Positions 53,747 to 61,804 of a stretch of DNA of 64,000 bases are shown here, piece by piece. Source of the stretch: Pythium myriotylum. Its lineage: Eukaryota > Oomycota > Peronosporomycetes > Pythiales > Pythiaceae. Made by a program: the position numbers and the translations under genes. The notes under the pieces are model-generated. The model was not told the origin of the DNA, searched no databases, and worked only from the letters and a program-made list of their open reading frames with translations. The stretch is from positions 3,226,501 to 3,290,500 of the forward strand of contig JALJCQ010000030.1 in the NCBI GenBank assembly GCA_023091665.1, in the 5' to 3' direction. How positions within the stretch are numbered: position 1 is the stretch's first letter; every line of letters begins with the position of its first letter.

Positions 53747-54918
53747 TTACGCCTGAGTGGGGTTGCCATTACGGTTCCAGTTTCCACCGCCGTTTCCACC
53801 ACGACCGCCTCCGTTGCGCTGACCGCCGCCATTGTTTCGTCGGTTACCTCCGCGCCCACCGCCTCCGCCACCACGGCCTCCGCGGTATCCTCGGCGGTTG
53901 TTGTTGTTCAGGCCGACCGCGCCGAATGTCTCAGTGTTCAACTTGCGCTCCTGGCCAGCGTTGAAACGGGTCTGCTTGCCCTCAAGTCGGTCCAGAGCAT
54001 CACACGAGATCGTATCGAAGAACGACGATTTTTGGTAGGAGCCCTGAACACAAAAACACGGAGCGGGTCAGCTTCGTTGGCAGCGAGCATTGCGCGTAAG
54101 GAACGGAATCCACTCACCTTCGCCTTGTTCACGTCCAGACTAAGCTTGGAGAACTCTTCCTCCTTGTCGAACGTCGTAAGCCCCGACTCGAAGTTGAAAT
54201 CGGATCCCGTCGAGACGGTCGCGGCCTCGCCGTCACCTCCAGCAACACGGCGTTCCTTGCGGTTGAGCAAATGGCCGCCCATTCCGGGAATCGTTCGCGC
54301 CGCGCCGGCGTTGCGTCCGCCTCTCGAGTTGCTCGCACTGGCCGTTTCGTCACTTGCCACTGGGGCCGACGCAGGCGGCGCAGGCTCTGGTACAGCCACG
54401 GGCGGTTCCTCGCGCCGGACGGGCGACGCGGGTTTGTTCCCGCGCGCACTCGAGACGGATCCGGGCGTGAGCAGCGTGGGCGCCGCGGGCTTGGGCTTGG
54501 GCGGCGACTGCGGCGGCGGCGGCGGCTGGCGGGGCAGAGGCGCGGCGGGCTGCGGCGGCAGCGGCGGAGGCGGTGCGTAGGGCTGGTGCGGCATGGGCGG
54601 CGGCGGCGGCGGCGGCGCGTAGCCGGCTCCGTAGACGGGCGGCGCGGCCTCGCAGACGTGGAGGTCCTTGATCTCGGAGGCCTTGAAGGTCGCGTAGGGC
54701 AGCACCTGGTCGGAGGGCGGGATGTGGTCGGGGCGGCGGCCCTCGGTGCCGAAGGAGCGCACGTGCTGCAGCGCGACCATGCTCTGCTGCGTGTCGATGT
54801 TGAAGAGGAAGCCTTCGTACCGGATGTCGGTCTTGGAGATGAGGCTGATGCGCGAGCCGATGTAGGGGATGCCGCCCGGCGGCGGCTGGTGCTGCGGCGC
54901 GTAGACGCCGCCCTGCAT
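53747..54918 (-). CDS. LSM14/Scd6-like (RAP55) mRNP protein
   Basis: Exons 54918-54118 and 54043-53747 (intron 74 nt) give 365 residues. The start is the ATG at 54918; another in-frame ATG at 55029 would add 37 residues of unlike composition. The N-terminal Lsm domain is clear ([55 protein letters not shown]). A Pro-rich middle is followed by the FDF motif ([20 protein letters not shown]), the FFD box ([16 protein letters not shown]) at the start of exon 2 and the TFG box ([14 protein letters not shown]). The end is Arg/Gly/Asn-rich (RGG). These proteins bind mRNA and the helicase DDX6/Dhh1 and repress translation in P-bodies. The TAA stop overlaps a GTAAGT donor-like site, so an alternative 3' exon cannot be excluded. 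Confidence 0.92.
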
Positions 54919-55122
54919 GCTTGGCGTGCTGGCGTCGGGGAGGAAATCTGGAAGCCCTCCACACACACGTGGAGGAAAGCTCGTGTCCCGTGTTTCAGGA
55001 GGGGAGAAACGAGGGACAAAGGGGTACATACGGAAGGGGGTATGGAAGAAAGGTTACATGGAGGTGTTAAGTACGGGGACGCGAGCAGTTAAGTTCGGTT
55101 GAAGCGAGAAAGGCAGCGTGGT

Positions 55123-55142
55123 GGGGGGGGGGGGGGGGGGGG
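55123..55142. repeat. Poly-G run of 20 bases
   Basis: An uninterrupted homopolymer ends 3 bp before the stop codon of the truncated desulfurase on the minus strand (a C run in that orientation). Its length may be inaccurate in the assembly. Confidence 0.9.
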
Positions 55143-55145
55143 TCA

Positions 55146-57629
55146 TTAGTGGTGCGAGTGGTGGAGCGCGTGCGCGAGCCAGCGAGCGAACTTCTCGCGC
55201 TTGCGCAGTCGCTTGGTCTCGCAGGGCAACGACTCGGCCGCCTCCGCCGTCTCCTTCTGCAATGAACTGCTGTCAGGCGTCGTCATCGTCAACGTCGCGG
55301 TCGAGCGACCCAAGTACGAGCACGTTGGCGAGTCGCTCGCCGATCGAAGCGGGAACATTCCTCCCACGATGCGCGGCTTGCTCGTCGAGTTCTTACCGCC
55401 ACCACTCCGAGAAGAATGCGCTCGATCAGACCCTTTCGATGGCTCCTCCTCAACATCCCACTGACCGAGAAGAGACCCACCCACGTACAGATGAGGCTGA
55501 CACGGACCCGCGATCGTCGATGACAACCGAGGGCACGAGCCACTCCCCAGCCACATCGTCGCTTCCGACGGCATCACAAACCATCGGACGGCCTCGGCCG
55601 CTTCGTCCAGCTCCGGGATCGGTACTGGCATCGATTTCGACGTGGTCAGTGGGTGTCGGTCGGAGCCTTGGGTGGACGACCCACCGAGACCTCCACTCTT
55701 CGCGAGTCGCCGAGCGGCCTCCAAGTTTTCGCGATGATGCTGTTTTACATCTTCGAGCGTGAGAAGGCGGCGAGGCGGCGATGACCCATTGCTCGTAGGC
55801 GTGTCAACATGCTGCGAGACTGTATCGTCCGAGGCATCCTCCGAAGCGTCCTTTGAGATTGTGTCCTCCGGCACTGTATCATCTGGGACAGTGCCTTCCG
55901 AAGCAGTGTCCTCCGAGACTGTGTCCCTTGAGACTGCATCCTTCGAAGCTTCGTTCTTTGTGAAGCCGAAGTCGAAGTCGGTCAGCCACTTGCGCGTCGG
56001 GAACTGCCCATAACGAGATGCTTGCTTCCACGTGCTTGTGGCGTCATTGAACTGGTACTCCGGCAAGAACCTCCAGCCATCCTCAGCCACAAACGCCAAT
56101 GCGTCCAAAATGTAGTCCACATCGTCGTCCGACATGAAGTACGGGAAGCTCACGCGAGAGAAGCCCGGACGCACGAGCTCACGGCCACACAACATTTGGT
56201 TCTCGAGTGCGATCACATCCTTCTTGGTCATGCCCAACAGTCGAATCGCGTACGGACCGGCACACTGGCATCCACCACGCGACTGGATACCGAAGAGGTC
56301 GTTCAGCAAGGCGCAAACAAAGTTGTAGTGGAGGAAACGGTCCCCGCAACGTATGAGAAACGAGAAGATCGGCAGCTGGTCGAGTCCGTCATCCGTGGTC
56401 TTGACGACGTTGTTGTCACCGACATCGAGCGCGTGCTTCCCAAGCAGCACGAGCTTCTCGTTCTTGGCGAAGAACGCACGCACGCGAGCCACGTGGTGCC
56501 GCTCGATCTCCATGATCTCATGCGCACCCACACGTTGCTTGATCGTGAACGCCAGACCGAGACGGATGGCTCCCAGGATGTCCGGAGTGCCACCTTCTTC
56601 ACGCTCCTCGCGGCTAGACAGGTACCGGTGGTCGCGCTCGGTCACGAAGAAGACCGTGCCACCTCCCGGTAGCGTCGGCACAGCGTTGCGCAGCAACCGC
56701 GTCTTGATCACCAGCACGCCCGGCGACCCGGGACCACCGATGAACTTGTGACCAGAGAAGTACACGGCGTCCTTGTACGCGAGACTGCGACTGAGACCAC
56801 GCCCGGGACCGCGACCGAGACTGTGACCACGATGGCGACCACGACCGAGCGGGCCTCGCCGCGAGTTGCCGGTCCCCGGGTTCATGTCGATCTCCACGTA
56901 CGGGGCGCACGACGCGTAGTCCCAACATGCGAGCGCGCCGTGCTTGTGGAGAACCGCGGACACGACGTCGACGTCGGTGAGCACACCTGTGACGTTGGAC
57001 GCGGCCGAGAACGCACCGACCTTGAACGGTCGATCCGAGTACTGTCGAAGCTTCTTGTCTAGTGCGTTGACGTCGAGCTGTCCGTTGCCATCTTCCGGGA
57101 TGGTCACGACCTCGGCCACGCTCTCTCGCCACGGCAGCAGATTCGAGTGGTGCTCGAACGGACCGACGAAGACGACGGGTCGCTGAGACGGGTGGGCATT
57201 CGCAGGCAGAGGAACGTGGAGACCGAGCGCCGTGACGAGTTTGTTGATGGCACTGGTGGTGCCTTGGCCCGTGAAGAGCACCGAGTCGAGTGCGTCGAAG
57301 TCGTCTACGTCGTCGTTGTTGTCTTGGTTATGGTCGAGACCGTCGATCTTGGCGTTGACGGCTTGGGCGATGATCTGGCGCGCCTCGTGGCGGAAGCACG
57401 TGGTTTGGACGCCCGTGATGGACGTCGTGGTGTGGGTGTTGCCGTAGAGCGGCATGACTTCTTGGAGGATGTAGTTTTCGACAGATCGTAGTGACTTGCC
57501 GCTGGCAGTGAAGTCAGCGTAGCAGAGGGCGCGATCGCCAAAGGGTGTGTTGAAGATCTCGTGGCGACCGATGACATCCTGCTCGATTTGCTGCAACAAG
57601 TGTTGTCTCTGAGAAAGATGTGCTGGCAT
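55146..57629 (-). CDS. Cysteine desulfurase paralogue lacking the TtcA module
   Basis: A single exon of 827 residues from the ATG at 57629 (MPAHLSQRQ); in-frame ATGs at 57746 and 57929 are possible but lead into less coding-like sequence. It matches residues 60-770 of the 45362-48517 protein: YADFTASGKSLRSVENYI, FEHHSNLLPWRESVAEVV, PLP Lys295 in YFSGHKFIGGPGSPG, and the Cys loop GGCQCAGPY. Differences are an Arg/Gly-rich insertion of about 30 residues before YKDAVYFSGHK (residues 252-283) and a Glu-Asp-Thr repeat segment (EDTASEGTVPDDTVPEDT). The match continues through the linker (GGMFPLRSASDSPTC) and ends with KFARWLAHAL, aligned to KMMRWVGQAL, just before the PP-loop domain. It should still make a persulfide but cannot thiolate tRNA alone. 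Confidence 0.85.
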   Translation of the reverse strand: MPAHLSQRQHLLQQIEQDVIGRHEIFNTPFGDRALCYADFTASGKSLRSVENYILQEVMPLYGNTHTTTSITGVQTTCFRHEARQIIAQAVNAKIDGLDHNQDNNDDVDDFDALDSVLFTGQGTTSAINKLVTALGLHVPLPANAHPSQRPVVFVGPFEHHSNLLPWRESVAEVVTIPEDGNGQLDVNALDKKLRQYSDRPFKVGAFSAASNVTGVLTDVDVVSAVLHKHGALACWDYASCAPYVEIDMNPGTGNSRRGPLGRGRHRGHSLGRGPGRGLSRSLAYKDAVYFSGHKFIGGPGSPGVLVIKTRLLRNAVPTLPGGGTVFFVTERDHRYLSSREEREEGGTPDILGAIRLGLAFTIKQRVGAHEIMEIERHHVARVRAFFAKNEKLVLLGKHALDVGDNNVVKTTDDGLDQLPIFSFLIRCGDRFLHYNFVCALLNDLFGIQSRGGCQCAGPYAIRLLGMTKKDVIALENQMLCGRELVRPGFSRVSFPYFMSDDDVDYILDALAFVAEDGWRFLPEYQFNDATSTWKQASRYGQFPTRKWLTDFDFGFTKNEASKDAVSRDTVSEDTASEGTVPDDTVPEDTISKDASEDASDDTVSQHVDTPTSNGSSPPRRLLTLEDVKQHHRENLEAARRLAKSGGLGGSSTQGSDRHPLTTSKSMPVPIPELDEAAEAVRWFVMPSEATMWLGSGSCPRLSSTIAGPCQPHLYVGGSLLGQWDVEEEPSKGSDRAHSSRSGGGKNSTSKPRIVGGMFPLRSASDSPTCSYLGRSTATLTMTTPDSSSLQKETAEAAESLPCETKRLRKREKFARWLAHALHHSHH

Positions 57630-58662
57630 AGTTTGAGTGTCGATGCCTGGTCCACTTCCGATCTTATTCAAGAGGAGGCTGGTCTCGTCAGAGCAAGAGA
57701 TGCCCTGTAAGAAGTGAGGCTCGGACTTGTTCCCTTCTGTTAGCATCTTCCTAAATTGGTGGATGAAGCTTGCTCCCATGAAGGTCTTCCAGACTCCAGG
57801 GCATGCCGAATAGTCAGTCTGCAGAAGGCTGACGGTGGTGTCAGCTTCGGAGTTCTGTTCGCATATTCCAAAAGCTGTGGGTTCTCCAGGATATTTCGTG
57901 ATTTCACGATAGGCTCCAGCTCTGTGCATTTTCGGAGGACACGTGGGTTCGCGAAGTTGCTCTGGCAAGAGCTTTGTGAACCCACGTGTCCTGTAAACTT
58001 TATATCTTATCCGCCTGGTTTTGTGATAATCGGCGGAGCAAGCTCCGGAATTCCTCGCGAGTGGACAGACCCCACAACTGGGAGTACTAATCGTGCCTTC
58101 ACGCGACGGTGGCGGATTCAGAGTTTGTGGCTCGAAGTGTTCTTGTCGAGGAATAGATGGTCAAGTTCGTCACAAGTGGGTGGTGGTGGGTGCAAAACCT
58201 CCCAAATTATTGTATGCCAGAGGTTGGTCAAAATCTGTCGAAGGCTGTTTGAAAATGCGTTAGTGGAAGATTTTCTCCGAAGAATGACAAGAAGACCAGT
58301 TCTTCGACATTAAGGGTTTTGGGCTGCTTGATTGTCCAGAACCCGAAGAGTTCTCGCCGTTAACATCTTGAACCTGCCAATGAGTGTATTCAGGTCTTGT
58401 GAACTCCTGAGGATTTGACCGACGTGAAATGCACGACGCGATGACGCATTATTCAGATAATTTTGGTGACGTAAACTGTAAGCTCGTACAACTGAGGTAC
58501 ATCAGTTCGACGCATCGAGACTAATTCCACTGGGCATTCCGGGATGAAATGAAGTTCGATCTTGAATCTGCGGTACAAGTTTAGTCAAACAAACACTCGC
58601 TACCGTCCTCTAGAACATGGTCGGTTCCTTGGACTGGGTTTTATTGGGTTGCAGTAATTGCA
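57630..58662. other. Intergenic, no gene seen
   Basis: This is the upstream region of the truncated desulfurase, up to the inverted-repeat element. Plus-strand frames here are mirror or chance readings without motifs. Confidence 0.45.
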
Positions 58663-58786
58663 AATAATGGACCGATTCCCGTAGGGATTTAGAAGCCTTC
58701 CTAAAGCTAAAATTTCGGGTCTCGACAATCTAAATCTTATTTGGGCCGTCAGACCCCCCTCCTCAGATCACAATCTGGAGAGGGGT

Positions 58787-58806
58787 CCCCCCCCCCCCCC
58801 CCCCCC
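58787..58806. repeat. Poly-C run of 20 bases
   Basis: A homopolymer inside the inverted-repeat element, next to a CTCTCTAG stretch. Length may vary between reads. Confidence 0.9.
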
Positions 58807-58986
58807 TCTCTAGATATTTAGAAGCCTCTAAGCGGTCGAAAACCCATACCCTGTGCAATTCGATTGAAAAGCTGTTTGCAGGGGATGAGCTCAAACAAGG
58901 GACACGGCGAACAAAACGAGGGATTGGAGCAAGAACGTTGATCAACCCACAAGGGACTCGCTCTTCAACGCTCCCAAGAAACCCGC

Positions 58987-59415
58987 TTGTCGGCAACCGG
59001 CACGAAGAGCCTCCACGCGACGGCAAGCGCGACCGTGGCGGCGAAAAAAGAGGTCCGCGCGCGCAAGCCTGGCGCGAAAAGGTACAGTGACACGGACGCG
59101 GAGGCGCTCCTTAACTGTGTGAAGGCTGTTCTTCTAACACGCAGCACGCAGCAACGAATGAATGCGGTCCATCAACTTTACTGGAACGAGCGCGCCGTGC
59201 CACGTCCGCGATTGGCTTGTTTACCAGCTACGTGGAGAGGAAACATCGAGAGCGACAGACAACTGAAAGCCTCCCCTCCCACGCAGCTCGCGGAAGTCAA
59301 GGCAGAAAAAGATCGCGAGCGAGTGCCGGCTTGTCTCTCATGTCCAATTTCTCTAGTACCAGAACGACAAGGCAGCGACCTCGATCGCCAAGCCGTTCCA
59401 CTGCATTCCGAGTGA
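58987..59415 (+). pseudogene. SANT/Myb-like frame inside the TIR element
   Basis: An open frame of about 142 codons with no ATG at its beginning. It contains RKPGAKRYSDTDAEALLNCV followed by KAVL and QQRMNAVHQLYWNERAVPRP. The KRYS(D/E)..(A)(L)L.CV...L pattern resembles a SANT-like segment I associate with repetitive hypothetical proteins of Phytophthora. The expected later helices are not clear and the start is missing, so this is taken as a relic of the element's own gene. Confidence 0.45.
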
Positions 59416-59848
59416 AATGCCTTGGAGAAGTGATGCTCCAAAACAGCGATATTTTTTGGAATTTGGACGGCGTGTTTTCTGCGGGAGTCGCTTGTTTTCT
59501 AAAATTTAGGATAGACCGCCGATTTAGCTTTAGGAAGGCTTCTAAATCCTACGGGAATCGGCCCAATATGGGTTGCACGGGACCATCCTCCATTATCTTC
59601 CATTCGTGTTTGAACCCCAGGAGCCCCAACCCAAAATGACTTTGCTCCCCCGTCTCAAATCTGATACGCGCATGTAATTGCGCACACCGAAACGAAGTAC
59701 GTGGTGTGAAGTGGCAGATGGCGGTTGGCCAAAATCTTTGTTTACTCCTGTCATTCTTATCCAGTGTGGCAGCGATTACTATCTCTATTTCACTCATCCG
59801 TTGGGTCCCGACATCACAATCGCCGTCACAACACAGGAAACACACGAC

Positions 59849-60895
59849 ATGCACGGCGACTACGAGGTCTTCTCACCGCGCGGCCTCACTCCATTAACTC
59901 GTCAGTACGTCCGGGATAGCGCAATTGAGGCTGCCGCGTCTTTTGCGATGCTGCTGCTGCTGCAGCGGGTGCTACTCCACTCCAATAACGACTTCCTCGT
60001 CATTGCGTGGCTGTTGCTCTTGCTCGTTGCACTTCAATTCGCCTTTAAATGGTGGACCAAGGACCAGCAAAACGCCACAACCCAACAGTTCTACGACGCA
60101 TTTTCCCGCGCAGAGATGCTCAATCGCCTTCCTCTAAACGGTGTCCGTATTCTGGTGCAGTGTTACATCCGAGCGGACGCACTGCATCATTTCGGCTTCC
60201 TATTTGCATTTTTGCTGGAAAACATCGATCCTCTACTCCTGCAACCGCTTACCACCGCGATTCTGGATACCTCAACGAATACAAAGACGCGAGCCAACGT
60301 CTGCGCGTTCTTGATGACGAGCTACTTGCTAGCCGCTGCCACGGATATCCGTGAGTACCGCTCACTATTGCACGTGCTCGTGCTCGTCGCTCTTGCACTT
60401 GCAATGAAGCACATGGAGCATGCATTGGTCGAAAACAAACTCCGACTCGCCGCATCCCCGCACTTCCACCTTCTATCGCTCCTCTGTGCATTCGCCATGT
60501 CGCTGCCGCTGTGGTGGATCGCTGTGCCTCGCACGACAGGGGACATCGACGAATCCTTCGATTTCAAGTATAAACCCGCCTGGTCTACAAGCGCTGCCCG
60601 GTGGATGCTTTGCAGTGTTGGGGTTGCGGCGCTTCATCTCGTGTCGATGTACTATCACCGAAACCCGCTCAGCACGGCGTCACCGCGAAACCGCTGGATC
60701 TCGCTCTCGGTGTGCACGATCACGGGGCTAGTGGGATCATTGTTTGTGTCTGCGCTTGAGAATAACTGGTTGCGTTTCTCAGTAGACCTCGTCGCGGCGG
60801 CAATCATTTTCGGCGCAAAGTACTGTGAAGTCATTCGATTGCCCATGAACCAACACCACGAAGATGACGAGCTGCAATACTCCATTCAGGTCTAA
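59849..60895 (+). CDS. Multi-pass membrane protein, family not recognised
   Basis: A single exon of 348 residues from the ATG at 59849 (MHGDYEVFSPRGLTPLTRQY); the frame continues upstream but only with non-ATG codons and poor composition. Hydrophobic stretches suggest about eight membrane helices (for example FLVIAWLLLLLVALQFAF, HFGFLFAFLLENIDPLLL, LLHVLVLVALALAMKHM, LLSLLCAFAMSLPLWWIA, ITGLVGSLFVSALENN). A His-containing helix (HVLVLVALALAMKHMEHALV) and a short acidic C-tail (HHEDDELQYSIQV) are notable. There is no signal peptide. I do not recognise the family and do not assign a substrate. Confidence 0.7.
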   Translation: MHGDYEVFSPRGLTPLTRQYVRDSAIEAAASFAMLLLLQRVLLHSNNDFLVIAWLLLLLVALQFAFKWWTKDQQNATTQQFYDAFSRAEMLNRLPLNGVRILVQCYIRADALHHFGFLFAFLLENIDPLLLQPLTTAILDTSTNTKTRANVCAFLMTSYLLAAATDIREYRSLLHVLVLVALALAMKHMEHALVENKLRLAASPHFHLLSLLCAFAMSLPLWWIAVPRTTGDIDESFDFKYKPAWSTSAARWMLCSVGVAALHLVSMYYHRNPLSTASPRNRWISLSVCTITGLVGSLFVSALENNWLRFSVDLVAAAIIFGAKYCEVIRLPMNQHHEDDELQYSIQV

Positions 60896-61804
60896 CGGAC
60901 TCGTTGCAACTCGAGTGGACGTATGAGACTCACGGTCGCAGCTCTCGACAGCGATGACTCGGTCCTCGTTTGTTTCCCCGTAGCTGTTAAACGAATGAAT
61001 GCACTCCGCGCTTTGCTACGACATGATGACTGGAGCAGAGCCAACCATGCTGTCAGCGTCAACATGATCGCCACATCGCGCTTGAGGCTGCAGTGTAGCT
61101 CCAATCGCAATTCTCAAAGATAATGGGGTCGGCCTCCCGCGACGAAAGCTCGTTTCGTACCACAGACTTCTCACATTCATACGATCTTCCAATCCTCCGA
61201 GACCAGTTCCTCCAATCGAGCTGGACGTCCGGGTGTTGGTAATGCAGCGATTCTCTGGCATGTCGACAGACATCTTTATTCGCGGTTGGACAAGTCTTCT
61301 TTGTCGCGTAACTTCGGTTGCTGGCGCCCACCCCCGACGAAGAGTGGGAGAGCCATACTGCTGGCTTTCTGCGAGCGAACCGCCGTCGCACACGGGCGAG
61401 AGATGCTCCTCTCTCGTGCTTTTGCTCGGCAGATCACGGCGCTCCCACCGTTCTCGCTTGCGATCGTTGAAGCGCGCGCCGCCTGCGCTGGATTTCTCGC
61501 GGATTCAAGCGCACGATATCTCTTCCTCGTTGATGGCGAGCCGCTGTCTCACGACGTTAGTCACGTGTCTGTCTGCCCGCGTCGTGGTGATTTGGTTCTT
61601 CTTCGTCTTCGTTCGTCGGCGCAGCCCCTTCCAACGCCACGACAAAGCGAACCCACCGGCCGGACGAAAATGGAACTCTTTCGCTGGATTTAATAGCGAC
61701 AGGTTGCGCGAAGGTCGCTGGAAGGAGTGTTGGTCTCTCCGTTTCTGTTGTGGTGTCGGCTCCCCCCCACACGGCAGAAAGGGAAAGCAAGCACGACGAC
61801 GACC
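60896..61804. other. Intergenic, with one weak ORF
   Basis: This spacer is 0.9 kb. A plus-strand frame from an ATG at 61403 to a stop at 61693 (97 codons, MLLSRAFARQITAL..) could be a small gene, with a segment YLFLVDGEPLSHDVSHVSV, but it has no family match I know and may be 5' leader of the next gene. Confidence 0.35.

Larger units (their letters stand above)
58663..59568. mobile_element. Decayed TIR element of about 0.9 kb
   Basis: A 40-base sequence at 58672-58711 returns inverted at 59523-59561 with a single-base length difference (it includes CCGATTCCCGTAGG and AAGCCTTCCTAAAGC). Weaker inverted similarity extends outward to 58663 and 59568. TGGGTTGCA occurs as a direct repeat just outside (58645-58653 and 59569-59577), a candidate 9-bp target duplication, though nine extra bases lie between it and the left arm. 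The interior has a SANT-like relic frame and a 20-base C run. It is probably a non-autonomous or decayed DNA transposon; the superfamily is not settled. Confidence 0.65.

Noticed and set aside
54271..55092. Plus-strand Arg-rich frame of 273 codons
   Set aside because: Antisense to the Pro/RGG-rich LSM14-like gene.
61286..61693. Plus-strand frame of 135 codons
   Set aside because: Its first codon is TTG; only a shorter ATG form exists. No family match, so it is only mentioned in the spacer note.
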